Counted from the first letter of the stretch, positions 17,835 through 28,382 are shown. The stretch is 38,214 nucleotides of DNA from Shewanella surugensis (GCF_023284005.1 NZ_JAKIKS010000049.1:1-38214); one strand, 5' to 3'. Notes: a model not told the origin generated them from the sequence alone. A program made the numbers and translations.

Positions 17835-18563
17835 ATGATGGATAACGGCATGATAAAAAATAATATGTCAGTAAACGGCATGGCAAGGTGCGCTTGGGTA
17901 TTAGTCTTCATTTTTGTGACTTTTTTAAGTGGCTGTACCTCCAGGGGAAGTAAGCCCATTACCGATGATCCCTATTATGCGCCTATTTACCCTGAAGCAT
18001 CGCCGACAAAAATGGAGGCAACGGGCTCTTTATATCAAGAGCAGCAATCTTCGAGTCTCTATACGGATATTCGCGCTCATAAAGTGGGTGATATTATTAC
18101 GGTGGTATTAATGGAGTCGACTTCGGCTAAAAAAAGTGCCAATAACGAACTCAGTAAAAGTTCTGATCTGAGTTTAGCGCCCCTTTATGCGGGTGGGCAG
18201 AACGTGACCATTTATGGTAATCCGATTGATTTAAATTATTCCGATAGCATGAAAACCAAGCGAGAAGCCGATGCGGATCAAAGTAATAGTCTCGCGGGCA
18301 GTATTTCTGCCAACGTGATGCAAGTGTTGAGTAACGGTAATTTGGTGATCCGCGGTGAAAAGTGGATCTCCATTAACAATGGCGATGAATTTGTGCGCAT
18401 AACCGGAATGGTTCGAGCCGAAGACATCAGTCCCGATAATCGTATCGAGTCACCTCGCGTCGCCAATGCCCGTATTCAATACAGTGGCACCGGCACCTTT
18501 GCCGACTCGCAAAATGTCGGTTGGTTGAGTCAGTTTTTTTATAGCAGCTGGTGGCCTTTTTAA
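17835..18563 (+). CDS. flgH: Flagellar L-ring lipoprotein FlgH
   Basis: The outer-membrane L-ring subunit. A hydrophobic segment followed by the lipobox LSGC gives an acylated N-terminal Cys. The mature part shows [18 protein letters not shown] and the C-terminal [19 protein letters not shown], both standard. The start is uncertain: several in-frame ATGs (17805, 17835, 17838, 17850, 17880) precede the signal. 17805 would overlap flgG by 20 bases; 17880 would give the most typical short signal peptide ([19 protein letters not shown]). None has a clear ribosome binding site. The stop TAA overlaps an ATG in the flgI frame. Confidence 0.95.
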   Translation: MMDNGMIKNNMSVNGMARCAWVLVFIFVTFLSGCTSRGSKPITDDPYYAPIYPEASPTKMEATGSLYQEQQSSSLYTDIRAHKVGDIITVVLMESTSAKKSANNELSKSSDLSLAPLYAGGQNVTIYGNPIDLNYSDSMKTKREADADQSNSLAGSISANVMQVLSNGNLVIRGEKWISINNGDEFVRITGMVRAEDISPDNRIESPRVANARIQYSGTGTFADSQNVGWLSQFFYSSWWPF

Positions 18564-18718
18564 TGATAACGCCTATTTTTAGCTTATTGTTACGTTTATG
18601 CAGCCGTTTATTGCCGGTCTGGCTTTTTTCAGGAAAGACTCGGGCTGTAGGCATAAACAATAGTGCCAATGTGCAATCCAATGTGAAATATGGGGGTGTT
18701 GATAACCGTTGGTTAGCG

Positions 18719-19819
18719 ATGCCCGTTTTCAACCTGTGTGCCGTTATTTTGGTGTTCACTGGCTTGCTGCCTCACTTAGCTCAGGCGGAACGCATTAAAG
18801 ATATTGCCAATGTTCAAGGGGTGCGGGATAACCAATTGATGGGCTATGGCCTCGTCGTGGGGTTGCCTGGTACGGGTGAGAAGACCCGTTATACTGAGCA
18901 AACGTTTACCACCATGCTGAAAAACTTTGGCATTAATCTGCCCACCAGCTTTAGGCCCAAAATAAAAAATGTGGCAGTGGTGGTGGTCAATGCCACAATG
19001 CCTGCTTTCATCAAGCCGGGACAAACCATGGATGTAACGGTATCGAGCTTGGGCGAGGCCAAAAGTTTACGCGGTGGCACCTTATTACAAACCTTCTTAA
19101 AAGGACTGAATGATAAGGTGTATGCGATTGCACAAGGTAATATGGTGGTCAGTGGTTTTAGTGCTGAAGGGCTTGATGGTTCAAAAGTCATTCAAAATAC
19201 CCCCACGGTTGGGCGAATCCCGAATGGGGCGATCGTTGAGAGAGCGGTGGTGAGTCCTTTTGCTAACGGCGATCATCTAACGTTTAATTTGCACCGCGCT
19301 GATTTTTCAACCGCAAACAGTTTGGCTAATGCCATTAATGATTTGCTCGGCCCAGGTATGGCAAGGCCTATTGATGCGACCTCGATTCAAGTCAGTGCGC
19401 CTCGTGATGTGTCTCAGCGGGTGTCATTTTTAGCCACATTAGAAAATGTGCAAGTCGAGGTGGCCCATGGGTCGGCCAAGGTTATCGTCAACTCTCGCAC
19501 GGGCACCATCGTGGTTGGTAAAGATGTGCGTTTATTAGCGGCAGCAGTAACACATGGGGGCTTGACTGTGACCATTGCTGAAGCGACCTCAGTGTCTCAA
19601 CCTAATCCTTTTGCTAATGGTGAAACGGTCGTCACCTCGAATAGCCAAATTAATGCCTTAGAGGAGGATCGCCGCATGTTTATGTTTAATCCGGGCACGA
19701 CGTTAGATGAACTGGTTCGAGCGGTCAATTTAGTGGGTGCGGCGCCTTCGGATGTTCTGGCGATTTTAGAAGCGTTGAAAATGGCGGGCGCCTTACACGG
19801 CGAACTCATTGTGATATAG
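18719..19819 (+). CDS. flgI: Flagellar P-ring protein FlgI
   Basis: The periplasmic P-ring subunit. The mature sequence begins [20 protein letters not shown] after a Sec signal ([20 protein letters not shown]), and includes [25 protein letters not shown] and the C-terminal [20 protein letters not shown], all hallmarks. From 18719 the protein has 366 residues, the usual size. However, the frame is open back to an ATG at 18563 that overlaps the flgH stop as TAATG, which would give 418 residues with a second hydrophobic stretch near the start. Translation coupling favours 18563 and family length favours 18719. Confidence 0.93.
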   Translation: MPVFNLCAVILVFTGLLPHLAQAERIKDIANVQGVRDNQLMGYGLVVGLPGTGEKTRYTEQTFTTMLKNFGINLPTSFRPKIKNVAVVVVNATMPAFIKPGQTMDVTVSSLGEAKSLRGGTLLQTFLKGLNDKVYAIAQGNMVVSGFSAEGLDGSKVIQNTPTVGRIPNGAIVERAVVSPFANGDHLTFNLHRADFSTANSLANAINDLLGPGMARPIDATSIQVSAPRDVSQRVSFLATLENVQVEVAHGSAKVIVNSRTGTIVVGKDVRLLAAAVTHGGLTVTIAEATSVSQPNPFANGETVVTSNSQINALEEDRRMFMFNPGTTLDELVRAVNLVGAAPSDVLAILEALKMAGALHGELIVI

Positions 19820-19880
19820 CGGTGATAGCATTTAACCTTGTTCATCATTTCGCTTTGGCTCATAAGAATGACTGACATGA

Positions 19881-21011
19881 ATGGATCTGAGTATGGATAA
19901 ACTAGCAGAAGCCGCACACTTTTTAGACTTAGGCAGTTTTGACTCGTTGCGTGCTAGGGCACAACAAGATGACTCTTCGGTACTAAAAGAAGTCGCGCAG
20001 CAATTCGAAGGTATTTTTGTACAGATGCTGATGAAAAGTATGCGTGATGCTAATGCGGTGTTTGAGTCCGATAGCCCGATGAATAGCCAATACACCCAAT
20101 TTTATGAACAGATGCACGATCAACAGATGTCACTTAATTTATCGAGTCAAGGCATGCTAGGTTTAGCGGATTTGATGGTGCAACAATTATCACCTGAAAC
20201 CAGTCAAATGTTGCCCGCATCAGTGCTAAGAGCGGACAATAATGCCTCTGGTTTCACGTCCAATGAGCTTACGCTGGCCAGTTCTGAGCAAAATAGCCAC
20301 TATCCGTTAGCGCCAAACTTTCTCGATAAACTTGCTGCTATTACGAATGGCAGTGTGAATGAAAGTGAGAATAATTGGGTGAACAGCAGTACGAATAATG
20401 GCGTGGTTCATGCTGCAAATAAGCGTGCTGTTCTTGATGCAGCGAGTCCTATTAATGCCAGCAGGGTTTCTTCCTCTTTTTCATCTTTATCCTTAGTCTC
20501 TGCTCCATTACCTGAGGCGCCTCAGGTATTAAGCCCAGAAGCTTTTGTGGCCAAGCTTTATCCATATGCACAAACAGCAGCAGCGCAGCTGGGTACCCAA
20601 GCCGAAGTCTTAATCGCTCAATCGGCGCTGGAAACTGGTTGGGGACAAAAAATTATCCACACTCAAGAGGGAGTGAATAGTCATAATTTTTTTAATATCA
20701 AAGTGGGGAAAGGTTGGCAAGGAAACAGCGCAGAAGTCGACACACTTGAATTTGAACAAGGGAAAACGGTTAAACAAAAAGCGCAATTTCGTGTTTATGA
20801 TGATATCAAGCAGAGTTTCAATGACTTTGTGGGCTTATTAACGCAAGGGGAACGATACCAAGCGGCGATGAAACAGGCGCAAGATCCGCAGGCCTTTATG
20901 CAAGGGTTACAAGTGGCGGGTTACGCCACGGATCCTCAATATGCGAAAAAAGTATTGAGAGTGATGCAATCCATTACCCAAGATCTATTACCCGATGGTG
21001 TTTTAAAATAG
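19881..21011 (+). CDS. flgJ: FlgJ: rod-capping protein and peptidoglycan hydrolase
   Basis: A 376-residue two-domain protein. The N-terminal rod-cap domain includes LKEVAQQFEGIFVQMLMKSM and the FYEQMHDQQMS segment (about 35-100). A Ser/Asn-rich linker (about 110-215) follows, then a GH73 N-acetylglucosaminidase domain with LIAQSALETGWGQKI, where the Glu is catalytic, and SHNFFNIKVGKGWQG. It digests peptidoglycan so the rod can pass through. An alternative start at 19893 (MDKLAEAAHFLDLG) fits relatives equally well. It follows flgI by 61 bases. Confidence 0.96.
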   Translation: MDLSMDKLAEAAHFLDLGSFDSLRARAQQDDSSVLKEVAQQFEGIFVQMLMKSMRDANAVFESDSPMNSQYTQFYEQMHDQQMSLNLSSQGMLGLADLMVQQLSPETSQMLPASVLRADNNASGFTSNELTLASSEQNSHYPLAPNFLDKLAAITNGSVNESENNWVNSSTNNGVVHAANKRAVLDAASPINASRVSSSFSSLSLVSAPLPEAPQVLSPEAFVAKLYPYAQTAAAQLGTQAEVLIAQSALETGWGQKIIHTQEGVNSHNFFNIKVGKGWQGNSAEVDTLEFEQGKTVKQKAQFRVYDDIKQSFNDFVGLLTQGERYQAAMKQAQDPQAFMQGLQVAGYATDPQYAKKVLRVMQSITQDLLPDGVLK

Positions 21012-21061
21012 TCTAGCGTTTATTAAAGTCAAAGGAAAATCATCTGCGTGCTAAAAAAGCA

Positions 21062-21088
21062 TCAAGAATACGCTGCGTTGGCCGTTAA
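21062..21088 (+). promoter_or_regulatory. Candidate sigma-28 (FliA) promoter before flgK
   Basis: TCAAGAAT (21062-21069) and GCCGTTAA (21081-21088) are separated by exactly 11 bases, the FliA spacing. The -10 element is identical to that of the flagellin promoter in this window, while the -35 matches TAAAGTTT at 5 of 8 positions. It would make flgKL a late transcript, about 85 bases before flgK. Confidence 0.5.
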
Positions 21089-21175
21089 GCTGTTATTAAG
21101 GTTTAGTTTTAGATTTTTTTCTGTGTTAGCGTTTTTATTATTGTCATCGTTGTCATCAAAGAAAGGAGCCTGTTA

Positions 21176-23110
21176 ATGGCGGTCGATTTACTCAATATTG
21201 CCCGAACGGGTGTGCAAGCAGCACAATCGCAATTAGCGGTAACCAGTAATAATATTACCAATGCTAATACCGAAGGTTACAACCGCCAAGTGGCTTCTCA
21301 GTCGAGCTTAGACTCGCAATTCGTGGGTGGTAATTTTTACGGTACGGGTACTTATGTGACCGATGTTAAGCGTATTTATAATGATTATGCAGTTAAAGAG
21401 TTGCGTATAGGCCAAACGGCGGTCAGCGCAGCTGAAACCCGTTACACTAAAGCCAGTGAGCTTGATCAATTGTTTTCATCTGCAGGCCAAGCAGTGCCGC
21501 AAGGATTAAATGATCTCTACAGTAGCTTAAACAGTTTGGCCGATTTACCAAGCGATCTTGGGCTTCGCGCCAATGTGTTGAGTCAAGCTGAGCAACTTGC
21601 CAGCAGCATGTCACAAATGCAAACCTCGCTTGATGGACAAATGCAACAAACCAATGATGAAATCACCGCGATCACTGAACGCATCAATGCCATTAGCAGT
21701 GAAATCGCCAATATCAACAATGAGCTAATGAAATCAACGGGTGAGAATGCCCAATTACTCGATGCCCAAGACCGTTTAATAAAGGAGCTGAGTGAATATG
21801 CTCAAGTGAATGTGGTTGCACTCGATACTGGCGCTAAAAGCGTGATGTTAGGCGGCTCGGTGATGCTGGTATCGGGTGAAATTGCCATGTCACTGTCGAC
21901 CACGCAAGGCGATCCTTTTCCTAATGACATTAAGATGCAAGCCTCTAGTGGCAGCACGAGTAATCGCTCAGGCAATAGTATTAATGTGGATATCGCCTCT
22001 TTGGGCGGTACGTTAGGAGCGTTAGCCGATTTTAGAGATGAGACCTTAACTCCTGCCACACTCGAATTAGGCCAGATGGCATTAGGGATCAGCGATGCGT
22101 TTAACTCGGCTCAAGCGCAAGGCATCGACTTAAACGGTGAGCTTGGCCAGAATATGTTTACTGACATTAACGCATCTCAAATGGCCTTTGGCCGAGTCGG
22201 GGCATTAAGCAGTAATACCGGGACGGCTAATTTAAGCGTGAATATTGAGGATGCCGCGGCGTTAACCGGCGCTGAATATGCGTTAGTGTTTACTTCCCCC
22301 TCAGGCTATTCGTTAACGGATGTCGCTTCCGGCGCCACATCGACCTTAACCTTAAATGGCAATACCCTTGAAGGCGCCAATGGTTTTAGTATTGGTATCG
22401 ATAGTGGTGCGCTGGCATCGGGTGACACCTTTATGTTACGCCCAACGGCAGGGGCTGCGAGCGGCTTTGCTGTGGTGATGAGCTCACCCGCTGCTATTGC
22501 CAGTAGCACGCCTAAGATCACCCCAGATGACAGGAACAGTGGCGATACCACACTCACATTAACCAGTATTGATGATACGAGTACCCCAGGCTTTCCTGTC
22601 ACGGGTGCAGAGCTGACGTTTAGTATTGATCCCACAGCCAATACCTTTGAGGTGTTCGATGTCGATGGTGTCTCTTTGGGCGCCGCGACAACCTATACGC
22701 CCCCGAGTATCAGCGCGTATGGATTTAGCTTTGATATTGAATCGACGGCGACCAGTAGCGAGCGTTTTATCTTCGATTTATCGCAATCGTCAGGTGATAA
22801 TACCAATGCATTGCAGATGGCGGCGCTGAGCGAGTTAAGTTTGATGAACGGTGGTAAAGATACGTTAACGGATGTCTATGAAAAAACCAAACTTGCCATT
22901 GGTAGCGAGACCAAAACCGCCGAGGTGGGTGTCACTGCAGCAGATGCTATTTATGCCCAAGCCTATGCCAGAGTGCAGTCTACATCGGGGGTGAATTTAG
23001 ATGAAGAGGCGGCCAATTTAATGCGTTATCAGCAAGCTTATTCGGCATCGGCGAAAATTATGACGGTGGCGACGGAGATTTTCGATACGCTTTATAACTC
23101 GTTACGTTAG
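21176..23110 (+). CDS. flgK: Flagellar hook-filament junction protein FlgK (HAP1)
   Basis: A 644-residue junction protein joining the hook to the filament. The N-terminal ARTGVQAAQSQLAVTSNNIT and NTEGYNRQVASQ segment and the C-terminal GVNLDEEAANLMRYQQAYSA are the FlgK hallmarks. The centre is a long variable beta-rich domain, so the total is at the long end for the family (about 450-650). GAAAGGAG lies before the ATG. It heads the flgKL pair. Confidence 0.97.
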   Translation: MAVDLLNIARTGVQAAQSQLAVTSNNITNANTEGYNRQVASQSSLDSQFVGGNFYGTGTYVTDVKRIYNDYAVKELRIGQTAVSAAETRYTKASELDQLFSSAGQAVPQGLNDLYSSLNSLADLPSDLGLRANVLSQAEQLASSMSQMQTSLDGQMQQTNDEITAITERINAISSEIANINNELMKSTGENAQLLDAQDRLIKELSEYAQVNVVALDTGAKSVMLGGSVMLVSGEIAMSLSTTQGDPFPNDIKMQASSGSTSNRSGNSINVDIASLGGTLGALADFRDETLTPATLELGQMALGISDAFNSAQAQGIDLNGELGQNMFTDINASQMAFGRVGALSSNTGTANLSVNIEDAAALTGAEYALVFTSPSGYSLTDVASGATSTLTLNGNTLEGANGFSIGIDSGALASGDTFMLRPTAGAASGFAVVMSSPAAIASSTPKITPDDRNSGDTTLTLTSIDDTSTPGFPVTGAELTFSIDPTANTFEVFDVDGVSLGAATTYTPPSISAYGFSFDIESTATSSERFIFDLSQSSGDNTNALQMAALSELSLMNGGKDTLTDVYEKTKLAIGSETKTAEVGVTAADAIYAQAYARVQSTSGVNLDEEAANLMRYQQAYSASAKIMTVATEIFDTLYNSLR

Positions 23111-23231
23111 CGGATAAACGTGTTCGTGACTGTTTCAATTTAGATCCGGTCAGTCATTAACGTTCAGTTTGATATTGACGCTTAATATGACAGTTTGATC
23201 TTGGAACGTAATTTAACTAAAGGAAGTATTG

Positions 23232-24434
23232 ATGAGAATTTCAACCGCACAAATGTTTAATCAAACCTCATCGAGTGTGCTTAAACATCAGTCAAATACG
23301 AGTGAGATTTTAGGCCAGATTTCTTCAGGGAAAAAAGTCATCACAGCAGGGGATAATCCCGTTGCGGCTATTGCGATTGATAATATTAAGCAACAAAATA
23401 CTCAAGCTGAGCAATACCTGAGTAATATCGATATCGCGACAGGGAGGTTGTCGGTAACCGAAAGCACCCTTGGCAGTGTCGAAAATCTGCTGCAAAGCAT
23501 GCGTGATAAAATGCTTCAGGGCGTGAATGGCAGTTTAAGCGATTTAGACAGACAAGCCTTGACCGATGAGTTACAGGGTAATTTAGATCAGCTGGTCGAT
23601 TTGGCCAACAGCAAAGACAGTGCCGACAATAGCATTTTTTCAGGCTTTAAAACTGATGTGACCCCTTTTGCCTTCGATAGTCATGGTGATATTAGTTACA
23701 GCGGGGATTCAGGGGTAAGAGACACCCTCATTGCATCCAATAGCACCTTAGCCACTAACATTGCTGGTGACAGTTTGTTTATGAGCGTACCCAATGCCAT
23801 GGGGGATTATAGCGCCAGTTATGATCTGGCTCAGCAAGGTGATTTTAGTGTGAAAAGTGCCAAAGTCAGTGACAGTACGACTCATGCTTCAGGACAGTAC
23901 CAGTATGATTTTATTGATAATGGGGCGGGTGGGTTAGATGTTGATGTCACCGATCCATCTGGCACAGTCACGCGCTTGAGTAACCTTGATGCCACCCAGC
24001 CTATTATCCTTAATGGCTTAACGGTGCAATTAGAAGGCACGCCTGTGGCAGGCGATACCGTCACCTTAAATCCAGAGTCTAATGCTAATATTTTTGATAG
24101 CTTAAGTGACATGATCACTTTACTTGAAACCGGCGAAGTGATTAATACCCCGCAAGGGCAAGCAGAGTTTAATCAGCTGCTGAATAATATCGACAGTGGA
24201 CAGGCGCAATTAGCCTTGGGACGCTCTCAAGTGGGTAATGATTTAAATGCACTGGATAAAGCCAAAGATGTGCATATCGAGATGCAGCTGGTCAATACCT
24301 CGGCATTATCGTTATTGGAAGACTTAGACATTGCCAGTGCCATCACCGAATATGAGAAGCAGCAGTTATCGCTCAATGTCGTATCGCAGCTGTTTGCTAA
24401 GGTCAATTCGGTGTCGTTATTTGATTATTTATGA
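23232..24434 (+). CDS. flgL: Flagellar hook-filament junction protein FlgL (HAP3)
   Basis: A 400-residue junction protein with flagellin-like ends. MRISTAQMFNQTSSSVLKHQ and the DNPVAAIAIDNIKQQ region form the N-terminal coiled-coil part; the C-terminal SALSLLEDLDIASAITEYEK matches FlgL and flagellin tails. The ATG at 23232 is preferred over a TTG at 23229 because AAAGGAAG stands 6 bases away. It lies 121 bases after flgK and is the last gene before the flagellin promoter. Confidence 0.96.
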   Translation: MRISTAQMFNQTSSSVLKHQSNTSEILGQISSGKKVITAGDNPVAAIAIDNIKQQNTQAEQYLSNIDIATGRLSVTESTLGSVENLLQSMRDKMLQGVNGSLSDLDRQALTDELQGNLDQLVDLANSKDSADNSIFSGFKTDVTPFAFDSHGDISYSGDSGVRDTLIASNSTLATNIAGDSLFMSVPNAMGDYSASYDLAQQGDFSVKSAKVSDSTTHASGQYQYDFIDNGAGGLDVDVTDPSGTVTRLSNLDATQPIILNGLTVQLEGTPVAGDTVTLNPESNANIFDSLSDMITLLETGEVINTPQGQAEFNQLLNNIDSGQAQLALGRSQVGNDLNALDKAKDVHIEMQLVNTSALSLLEDLDIASAITEYEKQQLSLNVVSQLFAKVNSVSLFDYL

Positions 24435-24487
24435 TGGTTTTTGACACTGCGATCAATAATTTTTTTATGCATTTGTAAAATAAACCC

Positions 24488-24514
24488 TAAAGCTTAAATT
24501 AGCGCTGCCGTTAA
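24488..24514 (+). promoter_or_regulatory. Sigma-28 (FliA) promoter of the flagellin gene
   Basis: TAAAGCTT (24488-24495), 11 bases, then GCCGTTAA (24507-24514): nearly the consensus TAAAGTTT-N11-GCCGATAA, with one mismatch in each box. The flagellin ATG is about 90 bases downstream. This places flagellin in the FliA-dependent late class. Confidence 0.88.
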
Positions 24515-24604
24515 AGTCATTGTAACTAATCCCATTCAGTCGCCTGACTTGAATAGACAGGCAGTAGCTAAGGCTAGCGAAAGCTAGGTAAAGAGGAATT
24601 AACC

Positions 24605-25999
24605 ATGGCGATTTCAGTCAATACAAATGTCACTTCAATGAAGGCGCAAGGCAACTTAAACAGCGCTAGCAATGGACTTCAAACTTCAATGGAGCGTCTG
24701 TCTTCAGGATTGCGGATCAACAGTGCTAAAGATGATGCAGCGGGCTTACAAATCTCTAATCGCATGACCAGCCAAATTAATGGTATTGGTGTGGCCATGC
24801 GTAACGCCAATGACGGGATATCGATTGCGCAAACCGCCGAAGGGTCAATGCAAGAGTCGACCAATATTTTGCAACGTATGCGTGACTTGTCACTGCAATC
24901 GGCGAATGGTTCAAACTCGCAAGATGATCGTGATTCGATGCAAAAAGAAATTACCGCGCTGCAAAGTGAGCTGACTCGCATTTCTGAAACCACCTCATTC
25001 GGTGGCCAAAAGCTACTCGATGGGACTTATGGTACTCAAAGTTTCCAAGTGGGTTCTAATGCCAATGAGACCATTTCAATTTCACTGTCAGCGACAGGTG
25101 CAAAAGATATCGGTGATACGGCGAATAAAATTTCGACTGCGGGGTCTGTTTATGGTGCAGCGGCAGGTGCAACGACGTTGGCTGCGGCAACGGGGGTTTC
25201 TGCCGACACGTTAAATATTAATGGTGCCAGTATTGGTATTGGTGCAGGAGCTACATCTACACAAACAGCTGATTTGATTAATTCTTCTAATGCAGGCGTT
25301 ACAGCAACAACGGAAGTCAGTGCAACCATTGGAGCATTATCCGCCGCTGATGATGGTAAGTTAACCATTGGTGATAGTTCATTCGAATTAGCCAGCTATG
25401 CGGGAAACAGTGAGGCTTTAGCTGAAGATTTAAATGCGGCTGGTTTTACCGCCACTTATGATTCTACAGCAGATACTATTTCTTTAACTGCTACGAATGT
25501 AGATGGCGTTGAGATTACGGGAAGTACTGCAGGTTCAGTTGAATTAGACGCTACAGCGGCAGGTACGGGTGATATTTCAAAAACCGCACAGCTGAATTTA
25601 TCTTCATCCAATAGTATTTCATTATCGAGCACGGGTGGTAACGAAGGGGAAATGTTTGGTGCTACAACGTCAACAGAGACGTTTACCTCGGTAGCTGATA
25701 TCGATATATCAACGGCGAGTGGCTCTCAAGATGCATTAGATATTATTGATGGTGCCTTAGCGACTATCGATTCAGAACGTGCCGATTTAGGTGCGGTGCA
25801 AAATAGAATGAATTTCACCATTAATAACCTCAGTAATATTCAAACCAACGTATCGGATGCGCGTAGCCGTATTCAAGATGTGGATTTTGCTAAAGAGACG
25901 GCCGATTTAACCAAGCAGCAAATTTTGTCGCAAACGTCATCGTCTATGTTGGCACAAGCGAACCAATTGCCACAAACGGCTTTGTCACTCCTAGGTTAA
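24605..25999 (+). CDS. fliC: Flagellin
   Basis: The 464-residue filament subunit. The conserved D0/D1 N-terminus runs to about 170 ([60 protein letters not shown]), and the C-terminus from about 375 ([40 protein letters not shown]). The residues between are an Ala/Thr/Gly-rich variable domain including a segment with [17 protein letters not shown]. At 464 residues it is much longer than the about 270-residue flagellins of some Shewanella. Only one flagellin gene lies here. It has a sigma-28 promoter, GAGGAA before the ATG, and a strong terminator after it. Confidence 0.97.
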   Translation: MAISVNTNVTSMKAQGNLNSASNGLQTSMERLSSGLRINSAKDDAAGLQISNRMTSQINGIGVAMRNANDGISIAQTAEGSMQESTNILQRMRDLSLQSANGSNSQDDRDSMQKEITALQSELTRISETTSFGGQKLLDGTYGTQSFQVGSNANETISISLSATGAKDIGDTANKISTAGSVYGAAAGATTLAAATGVSADTLNINGASIGIGAGATSTQTADLINSSNAGVTATTEVSATIGALSAADDGKLTIGDSSFELASYAGNSEALAEDLNAAGFTATYDSTADTISLTATNVDGVEITGSTAGSVELDATAAGTGDISKTAQLNLSSSNSISLSSTGGNEGEMFGATTSTETFTSVADIDISTASGSQDALDIIDGALATIDSERADLGAVQNRMNFTINNLSNIQTNVSDARSRIQDVDFAKETADLTKQQILSQTSSSMLAQANQLPQTALSLLG

Positions 26000-26072
26000 T
26001 CATCACTAGGCTGATTTATATTTAGGCATAAGCTCTATGGCTGAGTCTTGGTAGCCTTAGAAATAGGCCTAT

Positions 26073-26098
26073 AAAAGGAGAGCACGGGCTCTCCTTTT
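26073..26098 (+). terminator. Intrinsic terminator after flagellin
   Basis: AAAAGGAGAGC and GCTCTCCTTTT pair perfectly around a 4-base loop (ACGG), giving a GC-rich stem and a T-run. It is the clearest rho-independent terminator in the window and isolates the flagellin transcript from flaG, 74 bases after the stop. Confidence 0.9.
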
Positions 26099-26248
26099 GA
26101 TGTTTGAGCTTTTGAAAATGTAAACCGTTAAATACTGATGATGAAGTCAATCATGGTAAATGCTTGTCGGTGAAGTCATTGAGATTTCGTGGTATCGATC
26201 CCCGTTTGTCTCGCTTTGTCTAGCAAGGATAATCAAGGAATGAACGTC

Positions 26249-26647
26249 ATGGAAATCAATGTCACAGAGTCGCTATTAAGTGCATTAGCAACGGTGATAC
26301 CCATAGAAGCCGTGAGTGGGGAAAATCAAACAGATGATAGGTCACCAACGTCTTGGCGAGCGGATGACAAACTAGGCCGAAAAGTTATTCAAGATGTTGA
26401 TAAGGCGGAAGCGCCTCAAACGAACCAAGCACGGTTACAAAATGTGCTCGATTCACTGTCAAGTATGCAAGCGCTACAGCGCACTGCATTGCAATTTAGC
26501 CTCGATGAAGCGGCGGGGAAGAGTGTGATCCGAGTGGTAGATCTTGAGTCAGGAATGCTTATTCGGCAGCTCCCGAGTGAAGCAGCCTTAGTCTTATTAC
26601 AAAAGTTGGATGAGATAAAAGGCTTGTTGATTGAGACGCAAGTTTAA
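26249..26647 (+). CDS. flaG: FlaG-family protein
   Basis: A 132-residue FlaG protein. FlaG affects filament length in several polar flagellates, but its action is unclear. The C-terminal domain shows LQFSLDEAAGKSVIRVVDLE, then GMLIRQLPSEAALVLLQKL, the defining pattern (V-x-D-x-x-T/S-G-x-x-I-R-Q-I-P) of the family. The ATG at 26249 is used because AAGGA lies about 9 bases before it; an ATG at 26240 is too close to that site. Its usual place between flagellin and fliD is kept. Confidence 0.9.
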   Translation: MEINVTESLLSALATVIPIEAVSGENQTDDRSPTSWRADDKLGRKVIQDVDKAEAPQTNQARLQNVLDSLSSMQALQRTALQFSLDEAAGKSVIRVVDLESGMLIRQLPSEAALVLLQKLDEIKGLLIETQV

Positions 26648-26759
26648 CGCTCTGGTTTACGTTTAAGTTAACGCATTGGTTCAACGTAAAGACTCAAGTT
26701 TAGCGCTTGAAATTGAATGAACTCCATCAGTCAGCAAAAACACGTAGAGGAAAAATGTT

Positions 26760-28121
26760 ATGCCCATTACGTCAGTCGGTATTGGTTCCGGCATGGATAT
26801 CAATGGCATTGTGTCAGCACTCGTTGGCGCTGAAAGTGCTCCTAAAACTGCTAAGTTTGATGTGGATGAAGGTCAATATAATGCCCATATTTCGGCTGTA
26901 GGCTCGCTTAAAAGTGCCTTGTCGGAGTTTCAAACTGCGCTGGAGGATTTAACGGATTCGGATACCTTTTTGACTCAAAAAAGCAGTCTTTCGAAAAGTA
27001 CTTATCTGAGTGCCAGTGTCGATGAAACTGCAGTGTCAGGCAGTTATCAGTTGAAGGTGAGTCAACTCGCCGAAAGCCAGAAAATCGGCACCGCCTCGGT
27101 CAGCGATAGCACAGCAGCGCTGGGTGAAGGCAATATTAACATTGATGTGAATGGTGAAAGCTTTGACATTGAGGTGGCGGCCGATGATTCCCTTGAGTCG
27201 GTGATGAACAAAATCAATGATAGTGGAGATAACACGGGCGTGACCGCGACCATTATTAATGGGGACAATGGCCCTCAGCTGATCATGACCTCGACTGAAA
27301 CGGGATTAGATAATCAAATTGTTGTGACAGGCAGTGATACTGACGCTGGGACGGGCATTAGCGATACGTTTATCATGACAGAGCTGAGTGCCGCGAAAGA
27401 TGCCATTATGTCGATTGATGGTATTGAGGTGACGTCTAGCTCGAACACCGTGGAAAATGCCATTACTGGCGTCACTTTTACGTTAAAAGAAGCGGATGTC
27501 GATGAAACCACAGTGTTAACCATTGACCCCAATACCAGTGGTGTAAAAAGCAAGGTTAACACTTTTGTGGAGTCTTACAATGCATTGATGACCACGATTA
27601 GCGGTTTATCGGGTTATAACGCAGAAACAGAGCAAGCAGGTATTTTACAAGGGGATGCGCTGCCTCGTAGTTTACAAAGTCAACTTAGAGGCTTGATGTC
27701 CAGTGGTTATGAAACCCCCAGTGGTAGCTTAACATTGGCTTCAATTGGGGTGACGACGACATTAGATGGCACGCTTGAGGTCAATGATGATTTATTGGAC
27801 AGTGCCCTTGAAGATGGCTTGGCTGATATTAGTGCTTTGTTTAGCACCGAAGACACGGGGCTGGCCTCTAAAATGGACAGCTTTGCTGACAATTATGTGC
27901 AAGCGGGGGGCATTTTGGATTCTCGCGATGAGACTTTGGATAACCAACTTATTCGCCTTGAAGACACTCGAGCGCAGTTTGCGTTAAAGATGGCGGCTTA
28001 TGAATCTCGTTTATTCAAGCAATATAATGCCATGGATTTAATCGTGGGCAATCTCAATGCTCAATCGAGCCAGTTGCAAGAGCGCCTCGACTCGTTACCG
28101 GGCGTCGTATCAGATAACTAG
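26760..28121 (+). CDS. fliD: Filament cap protein FliD (HAP2)
   Basis: A 453-residue filament cap that folds flagellin at the growing tip. The N-terminal TSVGIGSGMDINGIVSALVG is the FliD hallmark, as are QLKVSQLAESQKIG and the C-terminal RLEDTRAQFALKMAAYESRL and YNAMDLIVGNLNAQSSQLQE coiled coil. GAGGAAAAAT precedes the ATG. It follows flaG by 112 bases and is followed by a 261-base gap holding short repeats. Confidence 0.97.
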   Translation: MPITSVGIGSGMDINGIVSALVGAESAPKTAKFDVDEGQYNAHISAVGSLKSALSEFQTALEDLTDSDTFLTQKSSLSKSTYLSASVDETAVSGSYQLKVSQLAESQKIGTASVSDSTAALGEGNINIDVNGESFDIEVAADDSLESVMNKINDSGDNTGVTATIINGDNGPQLIMTSTETGLDNQIVVTGSDTDAGTGISDTFIMTELSAAKDAIMSIDGIEVTSSSNTVENAITGVTFTLKEADVDETTVLTIDPNTSGVKSKVNTFVESYNALMTTISGLSGYNAETEQAGILQGDALPRSLQSQLRGLMSSGYETPSGSLTLASIGVTTTLDGTLEVNDDLLDSALEDGLADISALFSTEDTGLASKMDSFADNYVQAGGILDSRDETLDNQLIRLEDTRAQFALKMAAYESRLFKQYNAMDLIVGNLNAQSSQLQERLDSLPGVVSDN

Positions 28122-28163
28122 TGTTTAGGTAACGAGTGTTTGAATGGCTAGTGTTTAGGTAAC
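28118..28163. repeat. Short direct repeat after fliD
   Basis: CTAGTGTTTAGGTAAC occurs at 28118-28133 (overlapping the fliD stop) and again at 28148-28163, with a third partial copy (GAGTGTTTAG) near 28179. This looks like local slippage duplication of the fliD 3' end. No promoter or terminator is evident in 28122-28382. Confidence 0.6.
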
Positions 28164-28382
28164 TAGAATGTTTGTATTGCGAGTGTTTAGAGGGGTAATG
28201 CTCAGGAAATTATCATTTTGGTAACGAATCATTAATTCACTCATATTTTGTCTTGTTACTTGATGATAACGGGCCAGGCTTTCAAGTCATATATTTAATA
28301 TCTGTGGGTGGCCTATTACTGTTTTCAATTAATTAACATTTGAAACGAGCACTGTTTTGATAGAAAGGGGAGAAGAAGCCTT

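Noticed and set aside
18427..18759. Long antisense frames inside the flagellar genes, for example 18427-18759, 16582-16959 and 14319-14759 on the minus strand
   Set aside because: They overlap strongly supported plus-strand genes and arise from codon bias; none has a promoter, ribosome binding site or family match.
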